Shown in pieces: positions 15,232 through 24,045 of a DNA stretch of 64,000 bases. The notes under the pieces were generated by a model. It did not search any database, was not told the DNA's origin, and saw nothing but the letters and a program-made list of their open reading frames with translations. Both the position numbers and the translations under genes were made by a program. Positions within the stretch are counted from its first letter, which is position 1. Each line of letters starts with the position of its first letter. Source of the DNA: Ectopseudomonas chengduensis (GTDB lineage Bacteria > Pseudomonadota > Gammaproteobacteria > Pseudomonadales > Pseudomonadaceae); contig NZ_JACFYZ010000001.1 in the NCBI RefSeq assembly GCF_015712065.1, positions 806,001 to 870,000 on the forward strand. Direction: 5' to 3'.

Positions 15232-15761
15232 ACCACATCGTCTTTATCGCCGCCATCGGGCTGCTGCCCATGACCACCGTCTTCGCGCAAACCGCCTCCG
15301 CGCCGTTGATCGTCGTCGAAGACCGCGGCGGCGACTCTGCGCTGCCGTACTACCGATCGCTGAATCCCCAGCCGGACCAGGCCACGCCGCCGGCCCCGAT
15401 GCCAGCCCAGCGCGCGGGCAACACGGCCGACGCCGAAGCCGCGATGCTGCCGGTGCGCTCGACGCAACTGTCGCCGGGCGAGGTGCAGCGCCGCGTCATC
15501 CGGGCGCCAGGCCTGACGGCGCTGTTCCTGATCGGCGATGACGAGCGTTCGCGCGCCTGGCTGCGGCAGCGGCAGGCGGCGCTGCGAGAGCTGCAGGCCG
15601 TGGGCTTGGTAGTCAACGTGGAGTCGATGGCCGCGCTGACGGCGCTGCGCAGGCTGGCTCCCGGCCTGGCCCTCGCGCCGGCCTCCGGCGACGACCTGGC
15701 CCAGCGCCTGGGCCTGCGCCACTACCCGGTGCTCATCACGTCCACCGGCGTCGAGCAGTAG
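15228..15761 (+). CDS. TIGR03765-family (PFL_4695) ICE conjugation protein
   Basis: A 177-residue periplasmic protein with a clear signal peptide (MNHIVFIAAIGLLPMTTVFA, cleavage before QTASA). The conserved middle, VEDRGGDSALPYYRSLNP, and the C-terminal half (PGLTALFLIGDDERSRAWLR, then GLRHYPVLIT) are typical of this ICE family. The start codon overlaps the transglycosylase stop (ATGA), so translation is probably coupled. It sits directly before the coupling ATPase, as in PFGI-1. Function unknown. Confidence 0.84.
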   Translation: MNHIVFIAAIGLLPMTTVFAQTASAPLIVVEDRGGDSALPYYRSLNPQPDQATPPAPMPAQRAGNTADAEAAMLPVRSTQLSPGEVQRRVIRAPGLTALFLIGDDERSRAWLRQRQAALRELQAVGLVVNVESMAALTALRRLAPGLALAPASGDDLAQRLGLRHYPVLITSTGVEQ

Positions 15762-15769
15762 GTGCGCAA

Positions 15770-17926
15770 ATGGCCCAGCCGCATGCGGTCGAGGTTCTGC
15801 TGCGGCCAGCGGTAGAGCTTTATACCGTGGCGGTCTGCACCGGCGCCGCGATTCTGTGCCTGGTGGCACCGTGGTCGCTCGCGCTGAACCCGCTGCTCGG
15901 CCTGGGCGCGGCACTGGCCTTCCTGGCCTTCGGCGCGATTCGCCTGCGCGATGCCCGGGCGATCCTGCGCTATCGCCGCAACATCCGCCGACTGCCGCGC
16001 TACGTGATGACCAGCCGCGACGTGCCGGTGAGTCAGCAACGGCTGTTCGTCGGCCGGGGCTTTCGCTGGGAGCAGCGACACACGCACCGGCTGATGCAGA
16101 CCTACCGGCCGGAGTTCCGCCGCTATGTCGAGCCGACGGCGATCTACCGGGCCGCGCGGCGGCTGGAGGAGCGGCTGGAGTTCGCGCCGTTTCCGGCCTC
16201 AATGCTGGCGCGCGCGCTGGCCTGGGACAGCCCGCTCAACCCGGCGCGGCCGCTGCCGCCGGTCGGCGGACTGCCGCGCCTGCATGGCATCGAGCCGCAC
16301 GAGATCGACGTCACGCTGCCGCTGGGCGAGCGCGTCGGGCACACCCTGGTGCTGGGCACCACGCGCGTGGGCAAGACGCGGCTGGCCGAGCTGTTCATCA
16401 CCCAGGACATCCGCCGCAAGGTCCGCGGCGAGCACGAGGTGGTGATCGTCTTCGACCCCAAGGGCGATGCGGGCCTGCTCAAGCGCATGTACGTCGAGGC
16501 CAGGCGCGCCGGGCGCGAAGGCGAGTTCTACGTGTTTCATCTGGGCTGGCCGGACATCTCGGCGCGCTACAACGCCGTCGGCCGGTTCGGGCGAATCTCC
16601 GAGGTGGCCACGCGCATCGCCGGACAGCTCTCGGGCGAAGGCAACAGCGCCGCGTTCCGTGAGTTTGCCTGGCGCTTCGTCAACATCATCGCGCGCGCCC
16701 TGGTCGAGCTGGGGCAGCGGCCGGACTACCTGCTGATTCAGCGCCACGTCATCAACATCGACGCGCTGTTCATCGAGTACGCCCAGCACTACTTCGCCAG
16801 GAACGAGCCGAAGGCCTGGGATGTCATCGTCCAGCTCGAAGCGAAACTGAACGACAAGAACATCCCGCGCAACATGATCGGGCGCGAGAAGCGCGTGGTG
16901 GCCCTCGAACAGTACCTGTCCCAGGTCCGCGTCTATGACCCGGTGCTCGACGGCCTGCGCAGCGCCGTGCGCTACGACCGGACGTACTTCGACAAGATCG
17001 TCGCCTCGCTGCTGCCGCTGCTGGAGAAGCTGACCACCGGCAAGATCGCGCAACTGCTCGCGCCGAACTATTCCGACCTGTCCGACCCGCGGCCGATCTT
17101 CGACTGGATGCAGGTCATCCGCAAACGCGCGGTGGTCTACGTGGGGCTGGATGCGCTGTCCGACGCCGAAGTCGCGGCGGCGGTGGGCAACTCGATGTTC
17201 AGCGATCTGGTCTCGGTCGCCGGCCACATCTACAAATTCGGCATCGACGACGGGCTACCCGGCGCCGCGGCGGGCGCCAGGATTCCGATCAACGTCCACG
17301 CCGACGAATTCAATGAACTCATGGGCGACGAGTTCATCCCGATGGTCAACAAGGGCGGCGGTGCCGGCGTGCAGGTGACGGCCTACACGCAGACCCTGAG
17401 CGACATCGAGGCGCGCATCGGCAACCGTGCCAAGGCCGGCCAGGTGGTCGGCAACTTCAACAATCTGTTCATGCTGCGCGTGCGCGAGACCGCCACCGCC
17501 GAGCTGCTGACGCGACAACTGCCCAAGGTCGAGGTGTACGCCACGGCACTGATGAGCGGCGCCACCGACAGCTCCGACCCGCGCGGCAATACCGCGTTCA
17601 CGTCCAACACCCAGGACCGCATCAGCAGCAACAGCGTGCCGCTGATCGAGCCGGCGCATGTGGTGGCGCTGCCCAAGGGGCAGTGCTTCGCGCTGAGCGA
17701 GGGCGGCAACCTCTGGAAAGTCCGCATGCCGCTGCCCGCTCCCGACCCCGACGAAGCCATGCCGAAGGACCTGCAGGAGCTGGCCGGCTACATGCGTCAG
17801 CACTACGTCGAGGCGGGAGATTGGTGGGAGAACCAGGGCATCCCCGGCCTGCAGGACGAGGCGCTGCCCGACGACCTGCTGGACGACTTCAGGCAGATGG
17901 CCGCCGCTGAAGAGGAAGGAGCATGA
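15770..17926 (+). CDS. traD: Conjugative coupling ATPase TraD (TIGR03743 type)
   Basis: A 718-residue type IV coupling protein that hands the relaxase-DNA complex to the secretion channel at the inner membrane. Two N-terminal membrane segments (residues about 17-50) are followed by Walker A GTTRVGKT at residue 196, VIVFDPKGDAG, and the Walker B-like INVHADEFNELMGDEF near residue 505. QVTAYTQTLSDIEAR is the conserved sensor region of this family. The start is 8 nt after the previous stop. This is the SXT/TOL-type TraD found in PFGI-1/ICEclc elements. Confidence 0.93.
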   Translation: MAQPHAVEVLLRPAVELYTVAVCTGAAILCLVAPWSLALNPLLGLGAALAFLAFGAIRLRDARAILRYRRNIRRLPRYVMTSRDVPVSQQRLFVGRGFRWEQRHTHRLMQTYRPEFRRYVEPTAIYRAARRLEERLEFAPFPASMLARALAWDSPLNPARPLPPVGGLPRLHGIEPHEIDVTLPLGERVGHTLVLGTTRVGKTRLAELFITQDIRRKVRGEHEVVIVFDPKGDAGLLKRMYVEARRAGREGEFYVFHLGWPDISARYNAVGRFGRISEVATRIAGQLSGEGNSAAFREFAWRFVNIIARALVELGQRPDYLLIQRHVINIDALFIEYAQHYFARNEPKAWDVIVQLEAKLNDKNIPRNMIGREKRVVALEQYLSQVRVYDPVLDGLRSAVRYDRTYFDKIVASLLPLLEKLTTGKIAQLLAPNYSDLSDPRPIFDWMQVIRKRAVVYVGLDALSDAEVAAAVGNSMFSDLVSVAGHIYKFGIDDGLPGAAAGARIPINVHADEFNELMGDEFIPMVNKGGGAGVQVTAYTQTLSDIEARIGNRAKAGQVVGNFNNLFMLRVRETATAELLTRQLPKVEVYATALMSGATDSSDPRGNTAFTSNTQDRISSNSVPLIEPAHVVALPKGQCFALSEGGNLWKVRMPLPAPDPDEAMPKDLQELAGYMRQHYVEAGDWWENQGIPGLQDEALPDDLLDDFRQMAAAEEEGA

Positions 17927-18672
17927 GCGATCCGGCCGTCGCGGCCCAGCGCCAGCAGCAAAGACAGCAAGGCCTGATCGCCGGCCTGGTCACGCTGCCG
18001 TTCCGCTTCTTCGGCGTGCTGTGCGGCGCGCTGCTGCTGTGCATCCTGATCGAATGCGTCGGCATGCACTTCTTCTGGCCCGAGCAGGGCTGGCGCCACG
18101 CGCAGGGTATGCTGCACTACGAGCTCGATCAGCTCTCCACGCATTTCACGCGCAGCGCGCTGGTGCAGGAGCCGGGGCGCACCGCGCACCGGCTGGTGGA
18201 GCAGGGCTACGACTGGCTGTTCGTGAAGAGCGGCCTGCTGGACTGGATACGCGACGCCTCGGCGCAGGCCCGCGCCGGCAGCCATCGCCCGAGCAAGGAT
18301 CTCCGCTACTACATCGGCTTGGTCTACGTGAACGTGGAGAGCTACCTGATCGCGGCGGCCTACACGACGCTGGTCTTCCTCGTGCGGCTGCTGGTGCTGT
18401 GCCTGACCCTGCCACTGTTCCTGATGGCCGCCTTCGTCGGGCTGGTGGACGGCCTGGTGCGCCGGGATGTGCGCCGCTTCGGCGCGGGACGCGAGTCGGG
18501 GTTCATCTATCACCGCGCCCGGGCCAGCCTGACCCCGCTGGCCGTGCTGCCGTGGGTGACTTACCTGGCACTGCCGGTCAGCGTAAACCCGCTGCTGATC
18601 CTGCTGCCCAGCGCGGCACTGCTCGGCGTGGCGGTGTGCATTGCGGCGGCGACGTTCAAGAAGTATCTGTAG
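17923..18672 (+). CDS. TIGR03747-family (PFL_4697) ICE membrane protein
   Basis: A 249-residue inner-membrane protein with segments near residues 22-45 (TLPFRFFGVLCGALLLCILI), 140-175 (LVFLVRLLVLCLTLPLFLMA) and two at the C-terminus (LTPLAVLPWVTYLALPVSVN, LLILLPSAALLGVAVCIAAA). It follows TraD with an ATGA overlap, the invariant arrangement in these ICEs. It is the last backbone gene before the catabolic insertion: xyl sequence starts within 75 bp of its stop. Confidence 0.87.
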   Translation: MSDPAVAAQRQQQRQQGLIAGLVTLPFRFFGVLCGALLLCILIECVGMHFFWPEQGWRHAQGMLHYELDQLSTHFTRSALVQEPGRTAHRLVEQGYDWLFVKSGLLDWIRDASAQARAGSHRPSKDLRYYIGLVYVNVESYLIAAAYTTLVFLVRLLVLCLTLPLFLMAAFVGLVDGLVRRDVRRFGAGRESGFIYHRARASLTPLAVLPWVTYLALPVSVNPLLILLPSAALLGVAVCIAAATFKKYL

Positions 18673-18747
18673 GTGCGACACGTTAATTTTGGTCAGCAGT
18701 TCCTTAACGGGCTGCAGTGTCCGGTTTGATAGGGATAAGTCCAGTCT
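18673..18747 (+). other. Left junction between ICE backbone and xyl module
   Basis: A short noncoding stretch of lower GC than the preceding gene. I see no inverted repeat, integrase gene or target duplication marking the boundary, so the exact breakpoint cannot be placed. Confidence 0.4.
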
Positions 18748-18818
18748 TGCAAGAGGCGGATACAGGAGTGCAAAAAATGGATATCTCTAGAAAGGCCTAC
18801 CCCTTAGGCTTTATGCAA
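18748..18818 (+). promoter_or_regulatory. Pm promoter with two XylS-binding repeats
   Basis: Two direct repeats fit the XylS half-site pattern TGCA-N6-GGNTA: TGCAAGAGGCGGATA at 18748-18762 and TGCAAAAAATGGATA at 18769-18783, with 21-bp periodicity. The -10-like TAGGCT lies at 18805-18810, placing transcription start near 18817, so the proximal repeat borders the -35 region as in the classic Pm. Activation by XylS with benzoate/toluate effectors is established for Pm on TOL plasmids. Confidence 0.9.
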
Positions 18819-18840
18819 CAGAAACAATAATAATGGAGGC

Positions 18841-20208
18841 ATGACCATGACAATGCACCTGGGGCTCGACTATATAAATAGTCTCGTTGAAGAAGATGAG
18901 GATGAGGGCATCTACCGCTGCAAGCGCGAGATGTTCACCGACCCTCGGCTGTTCGATTTAGAGATGAAACACATCTTTGAGGGTAACTGGATTTATCTCG
19001 CCCACGAGAGCCAGATTCCCGAGAAGAACGACTATTACACCACGCAGATGGGCCGGCAGCCGATATTCATCACACGCAACAAAGATGGTGAGCTCAATGC
19101 CTTCATCAATGCCTGCAGTCACCGCGGCGCCACGCTCTGTCGCTTTAGGAGTGGAAACAAGGCCACCCACACCTGCTCGTTCCACGGCTGGACCTTCAGC
19201 AATTCGGGCAAGCTGCTCAAGGTCAAAGACCCCAAGGGCGCCGGCTATCCGGACAGCTTCGACTGTGACGGCTCGCACGACCTGAAGAAAGTTGCGCGCT
19301 TTGCTTCCTACCGCGGATTTCTATTCGGCAGCCTGCGCGAGGACGTCGCCCCGTTGGAAGAGTTCCTCGGCGAGTCGAGGAAGGTCATCGACATGGTCGT
19401 CGACCAGTCGCCCGAAGGTCTGGAAGTGCTGCGCGGTTCCAGTACCTATGTTTACGAAGGCAACTGGAAAGTGCAGGTCGAGAACGGTGCCGACGGCTAC
19501 CACGTCAGTACTGTTCACTGGAACTACGCCGCCACCCAGCAGCAGCGCAAGCTAAGAGAAGCGGGCGATGATATTCGCGCCATGAGCGCCAGTAGCTGGG
19601 GCGGGGATGGCGGCGGTTTCTACTCCTTTGAAAACGGCCACCAGATGGTCTGGGCACGCTGGGGTGACCCGAAAAACCGCCCGCTGTTCGCCGAGCGAGA
19701 TCGCTTAGCCAGCGAGTTTGGTGAAGCCCGTGCCGACTGGATGATCGGCGTCTCCCGCAACCTCTGCCTCTACCCGAACCTCTACCTGATGGACCAGTTC
19801 GGCTCGCAGTTGCGTATCACCCGTCCGCTGTCGGTGGATAGAACCGAAATCACCATCTACTGCATCGCGCCCAAAGGCGAAAGCGCCGAGGCGCGTGCCC
19901 GCCGTGTCCGTCAGTACGAGGACTTCTTCAATGTTAGCGGCATGGCCACCCCGGACGACCTGGAGGAATTCCGCGCCTGCCAGGAGGGCTTCGCCGGCGG
20001 GGGGATGAACGACATGTCCCGTGGCGCCAAACACTGGATCGAGGGGCCGGACGAGGGCGCGAAGGAGATCGATCTGCATCCGAAGCTGAGCGGTGTCCGC
20101 TCGGAAGACGAAGGCCTGTTCGTCATGCAGCACAAGTACTGGCAACAGCAGATGATCAAGGCCGTCAAGGCAGAACAGGATCGGCTGATCCATGCGGAGG
20201 GCGTGTAA
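18841..20208 (+). CDS. xylX: Toluate/benzoate 1,2-dioxygenase large subunit
   Basis: The 455-residue alpha subunit of the ring-hydroxylating dioxygenase that converts (methyl)benzoates to the cis-1,2-dihydrodiol carboxylate. The Rieske [2Fe-2S] ligands are in CSHRGATLC and CSFHGW (residues about 97-122), and the mononuclear iron histidines are in [11 protein letters not shown]. The sequence looks nearly identical to XylX of TOL plasmid pWW0 as I remember it. The ATG at 18841 follows GGAGG closely; an in-frame ATG at 18847 is an alternative. First gene of the Pm operon; xylY starts directly after its stop. Confidence 0.96.
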   Translation: MTMTMHLGLDYINSLVEEDEDEGIYRCKREMFTDPRLFDLEMKHIFEGNWIYLAHESQIPEKNDYYTTQMGRQPIFITRNKDGELNAFINACSHRGATLCRFRSGNKATHTCSFHGWTFSNSGKLLKVKDPKGAGYPDSFDCDGSHDLKKVARFASYRGFLFGSLREDVAPLEEFLGESRKVIDMVVDQSPEGLEVLRGSSTYVYEGNWKVQVENGADGYHVSTVHWNYAATQQQRKLREAGDDIRAMSASSWGGDGGGFYSFENGHQMVWARWGDPKNRPLFAERDRLASEFGEARADWMIGVSRNLCLYPNLYLMDQFGSQLRITRPLSVDRTEITIYCIAPKGESAEARARRVRQYEDFFNVSGMATPDDLEEFRACQEGFAGGGMNDMSRGAKHWIEGPDEGAKEIDLHPKLSGVRSEDEGLFVMQHKYWQQQMIKAVKAEQDRLIHAEGV

Positions 20209-20697
20209 ATGACTATCTCCTACGAAGCCGTGCGCGATTTCCTTTACCGCGAAGCACGCTATCTCGACGACAAGCAGTGGGAAAGCTGGCTGGAAATGTA
20301 CGCGCCGGACGCCACTTTCTGGATGCCGGCCTGGGACGACCGCGACCAATTGACCGAAGACCCGCAGAGCCAGATCTCGCTGATTTGGTACGGCAATCGC
20401 GGTGGCCTAGAGGATCGGGTGTTCCGCATCAAGACCGAGCGCTCCAGTGCCACCATTCCGGACACCCGAACCAGCCACAACATCAGCAATCTGGAGCTGC
20501 TCGAGCAGTCCGGCGGCTTCTGTAAGCTGCGCTACAACTGGCACACCATGAGTTATCGGTACAAGACGGTGGACCACTTCTTTGGCACCAACTTCTGCAC
20601 CCTCGACACATGTGGCGAGACCCCGCTGATTAAGGCCAAGAAGGTCGTGCTGAAGAACGACTACATCCGCCAAGTTATCGATGTATACCACGTCTGA
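20209..20697 (+). CDS. xylY: Toluate/benzoate 1,2-dioxygenase small subunit
   Basis: The 162-residue beta subunit, which packs with XylX to form the alpha-beta hexamer; it has no catalytic metal. It belongs to the NTF2-like ring-hydroxylating beta-subunit family, seen in YEAVRDFLYREARYLDDKQW and the C-terminal VVLKNDYIRQVIDVYHV. The start immediately follows the xylX stop and is preceded by GGAGG within the end of xylX. Length matches the family. Confidence 0.95.
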   Translation: MTISYEAVRDFLYREARYLDDKQWESWLEMYAPDATFWMPAWDDRDQLTEDPQSQISLIWYGNRGGLEDRVFRIKTERSSATIPDTRTSHNISNLELLEQSGGFCKLRYNWHTMSYRYKTVDHFFGTNFCTLDTCGETPLIKAKKVVLKNDYIRQVIDVYHV

Positions 20698-20706
20698 GGT
20701 GCCGCC

Positions 20707-21717
20707 ATGACACACAAGGTTGCACTGAACTTCGAAGACGGCGTCACTCGTTTCATCGATGCTAATGCTGGCGAGACTGTTGCTGATGCAGCCTACCGCC
20801 AAGGCATCAATTTACCCCTGGACTGCCGAGACGGTGCATGCGGCGCCTGCAAATGCTTCGCCGAGAGCGGCCGCTACAGCCTCGGCGAGGAGTATATCGA
20901 GGATGCACTTAGCGAAGCCGAAGCCGAGCAGGGCTACGTGCTGACCTGCCAGATGCGCGCCGAAAGCGACTGCGTGATTCGCGTTCCGGCCGCATCGGAC
21001 GTCTGCAAGACCCAGCAGGCCAGCTATCAGGCAGCGATCAGCAACGTGCGTCAGCTGTCCGAGAGCACCATCGCGCTGTCTATCAAAAGCGCATCGCTGA
21101 ACCAGTTGGCGTTCCTGCCAGGCCAGTACGTCAATCTGCAAGTGCCGGGCAGCGACCAGACCCGCGCCTATTCCTTCAGCTCGCTGCAAAAGGATGGCGA
21201 GGTCGGCTTCCTGATCCGCAACGTGCCGGGCGGGCTGATGAGCAGTTTCCTGACCAGCCTCGCCAAGGTCGGCGATAGCGTCAGTCTGGCTGGACCGCTG
21301 GGCGCGTTCTATCTGCGCGAGATCAAGCGGCCGCTGCTGTTGCTGGCGGGTGGTACCGGCCTAGCGCCGTTCACCGCGATGCTGGAGAAGATCGCCGAGC
21401 AGGGCAGCGAGCACCCGCTCCATCTGATCTACGGCGTCACCCATGACCACGACCTGGTCGAAATGGACAAGCTAGAGGCATTCGCCGCGCGCATTCCCAA
21501 CTTCAGCTACACCGCCTGCGTCGCCAGCCCGGACAGCGCCTATCCGCAAAAGGGCTATGTGACCCAGTACATCGAGCCCAAACACCTCAACGGCGGTGAG
21601 GTAGATGTCTACCTTTGCGGTCCGCCACCGATGGTCGAGGCGGTCAGTCAGTACATCCGGGCACAGGGCATCCAGCCGGCCAATTTCTATTATGAGAAGT
21701 TCGCCGCCAGCGCCTAG
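20707..21717 (+). CDS. xylZ: Toluate/benzoate 1,2-dioxygenase reductase
   Basis: A 336-residue NADH-dependent electron transfer protein for XylXY. The N-terminal plant-type [2Fe-2S] ferredoxin domain carries CRDGACGACKC with a fourth cysteine in VLTCQMRAE. Then comes an FAD domain (RAYSFSS) and an NAD domain (LLAGGTGLAPFTAM and LCGPPPMVEAV). Length and domain order fit the BenC/XylZ family. It begins 9 nt after xylY. Confidence 0.96.
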   Translation: MTHKVALNFEDGVTRFIDANAGETVADAAYRQGINLPLDCRDGACGACKCFAESGRYSLGEEYIEDALSEAEAEQGYVLTCQMRAESDCVIRVPAASDVCKTQQASYQAAISNVRQLSESTIALSIKSASLNQLAFLPGQYVNLQVPGSDQTRAYSFSSLQKDGEVGFLIRNVPGGLMSSFLTSLAKVGDSVSLAGPLGAFYLREIKRPLLLLAGGTGLAPFTAMLEKIAEQGSEHPLHLIYGVTHDHDLVEMDKLEAFAARIPNFSYTACVASPDSAYPQKGYVTQYIEPKHLNGGEVDVYLCGPPPMVEAVSQYIRAQGIQPANFYYEKFAASA

Positions 21718-21831
21718 AGGCTCCTTTGGTCCGCTTACTAGGTGAGCGGGCCTGTTTTATTCGGGCAGTAGGGCCCAGGTTCTCTACGAACTTTCCCAAA
21801 TTGCATCCGGGCTACACAACCGAGGTGGTTC

Positions 21832-22608
21832 ATGAACAAACGTTTCCAGGGCAAGGTTGCCGTTATCACCGGCGCCGCCCAGGGCATCGGTCGCCGCGTG
21901 GCCGAACGGATGGCGGCCGAAGGCGGTCGACTGCTGCTGGTCGACCGTTCCGAGCTAATACATGAGCTGGCCGACGAACTGGTCGGAGTTGCTGAGGTGC
22001 TGACCCTGACCGCCGACCTTGAGCAGTTCGCCGAGTGCCAACGGGTGATGGCGGCGGCGCTCGAGCGCTTCGGTCGTCTGGATATTCTGATCAACAACGT
22101 TGGCGGCACCATTTGGGCTAAGCCATTCGAGCATTACCAGGAACGCGAGATCGAGGCCGAAGTGCGGCGTTCACTGTTTCCTACCCTATGGTGCTGCCAC
22201 GCCGCGCTGGCGCCAATGATCGAGCAGGGCAGTGGCGCCATCGTAAATGTTTCCTCCGTTGCCACGCGCGGGATCCATCGCGTGCCTTACGGCGCGGCGA
22301 AGGGTGGCGTTAACGCCCTGACCGCCTGTCTGGCCTTTGAAACCGCCGAGCGCGGCATCCGCGTCAACGCCACCGCACCGGGTGGCACCGAGGCGCCGCC
22401 ACGGCGGATTCCGCGCAATAGCGCCGAGCCGAGTGAGCAGGAGAAGGTCTGGTACCAGCAGATCGTCGACCAGTCCCTCGACAGCAGCCTTATGAAACGC
22501 TACGGAAGCATTGACGAGCAGGTCGAGGCAATTCTGTTCCTTGCTTCTGACGCCGCCTCCTACATCACCGGTATAACTCTTCCGGTGGCAGGGGGAGACC
22601 TCGGTTGA
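21832..22608 (+). CDS. xylL: Dihydroxycyclohexadiene carboxylate dehydrogenase
   Basis: A 258-residue short-chain dehydrogenase that oxidises and decarboxylates the cis-diol made by XylXYZ to (methyl)catechol with NAD. The cofactor motif is TGAAQGIG near residue 13 and the catalytic YGAAKGG near residue 153, with the serine in NVSSVA. The C-terminal TGITLPVAGGDLG closes the fold. The ATG at 21832 is preceded by GAGGTGG. A 114-bp gap separates it from xylZ. Confidence 0.95.
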   Translation: MNKRFQGKVAVITGAAQGIGRRVAERMAAEGGRLLLVDRSELIHELADELVGVAEVLTLTADLEQFAECQRVMAAALERFGRLDILINNVGGTIWAKPFEHYQEREIEAEVRRSLFPTLWCCHAALAPMIEQGSGAIVNVSSVATRGIHRVPYGAAKGGVNALTACLAFETAERGIRVNATAPGGTEAPPRRIPRNSAEPSEQEKVWYQQIVDQSLDSSLMKRYGSIDEQVEAILFLASDAASYITGITLPVAGGDLG

Positions 22609-22752
22609 CCCTTATGTCTGGTTAAGAAGAGAAATCGACATGCGAAGAAGCAACGTACATGAGGTCCCTGACGCTCATTTTCGGGGTTTTGCCGGCATCA
22701 CCCAGAGCTGTTGGGGGATACTTCCGTCATGTTTAGTGTATCTGGGATGAAT

Positions 22753-23091
22753 ATGAACAGTGCCGGCTACGAGGTGTTCGAAGTGCTAAGCGGCCAGTCA
22801 TTCCGCTGCGCGGAGGGCCAGTCGGTGCTGCGCGCCATGGAAGCCCAGGGCAAGCGCTGCATACCGGTGGGCTGTCGCGGTGGCGGTTGCGGCCTTTGTA
22901 GAGTGCGGGTGCTCAGCGGAGCCTACCGGAGCGGACGCATGAGCCGCGGTCACGTGCCGGCCAAGGCCGCCGCCGAAGGCCTGGCCCTGGCCTGTCAAGT
23001 GTTTCCGCAAACCGACTTGACCATCGAGTACTTTCGCCACGTTGGCGGAAACAAACCTGACAACAAGAACTATGAAGAGGTGACGTCATGA
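22753..23091 (+). CDS. xylT: Ferredoxin that reactivates catechol 2,3-dioxygenase
   Basis: A 112-residue plant-type ferredoxin that re-reduces the iron of XylE after inactivation by substituted catechols (established for XylT). The [2Fe-2S] ligands are in [13 protein letters not shown] plus a late cysteine in [10 protein letters not shown] start at [12 protein letters not shown], the length I remember for pWW0 XylT; in-frame starts at 22711, 22729 and 22747 also exist, and the stronger G-rich site lies before 22729. Its stop overlaps the start of xylE. Confidence 0.88.
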
Positions 23092-24011
23092 ACAAAGGTG
23101 TAATGCGACCGGGCCATGTGCAGCTGCGTGTACTGGACATGAGCAAGGCCCTGGAACACTACGTCGAGTTGCTGGGCCTGATCGAGATGGACCGTGACGA
23201 CCAGGGCCGTGTCTATCTGAAGGCTTGGACCGAAGTGGATAAGTTTTCCCTGGTGCTACGCGAGGCTGACGAGCCGGGCATGGATTTTATGGGTTTCAAG
23301 GTTGTGGATGAGGATGCTCTCCGGCAACTGGAGCGGGATCTGATGGCATATGGCTGTGCCGTTGAGCAGCTACCCGCAGGTGAACTGAACAGTTGTGGCC
23401 GGCGCGTGCGCTTCCAGGCCCCCTCCGGGCATCACTTCGAGTTGTATGCAGACAAGGAATATACTGGAAAGTGGGGTTTGAATGACGTCAATCCCGAGGC
23501 ATGGCCGCGCGATCTGAAAGGTATGGCGGCTGTGCGTTTCGACCACGCCCTCATGTATGGCGACGAATTGCCGGCGACCTATGACCTGTTCACCAAGGTG
23601 CTCGGCTTCTATCTGGCCGAACAGGTGCTGGACGAAAATGGCACGCGCGTCGCCCAGTTTCTCAGTCTGTCGACCAAGGCCCACGACGTGGCCTTCATTC
23701 ACCATCCGGAAAAAGGCCGCCTCCATCATGTGTCCTTCCACCTCGAAACCTGGGAAGACTTGCTTCGCGCCGCCGACCTGATCTCCATGACCGACACATC
23801 TATCGATATCGGCCCAACCCGCCACGGCCTCACTCACGGCAAGACCATCTACTTCTTCGACCCGTCCGGTAACCGCAACGAAGTGTTCTGCGGGGGAGAT
23901 TACAACTACCCGGACCACAAACCGGTGACCTGGACCACCGACCAGCTGGGCAAGGCGATCTTTTACCACGACCGCATTCTCAACGAACGATTCATGACCG
24001 TGCTGACCTGA
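23088..24011 (+). CDS. xylE: Catechol 2,3-dioxygenase
   Basis: The 307-residue extradiol ring-cleavage enzyme that opens (methyl)catechols to yellow 2-hydroxymuconic semialdehydes. The three Fe(II) ligands are at the canonical places: His153 (RFDHALM), His214 (LHHVSFH) and the glutamate of NRNEVFCGG. Two vicinal-oxygen-chelate halves are apparent. The ATG overlaps the xylT stop (ATGA), tying the enzyme to its reactivating ferredoxin. Confidence 0.97.
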
Positions 24012-24045
24012 TGGTCCGGTACGACTTATTGCAGAGATTGCGCAG

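Noticed and set aside
18673..18747. Possible attachment site or tRNA end at the cargo boundary
   Set aside because: No tRNA-like sequence, integrase gene or direct repeat pairs with the right side near 50 kb.
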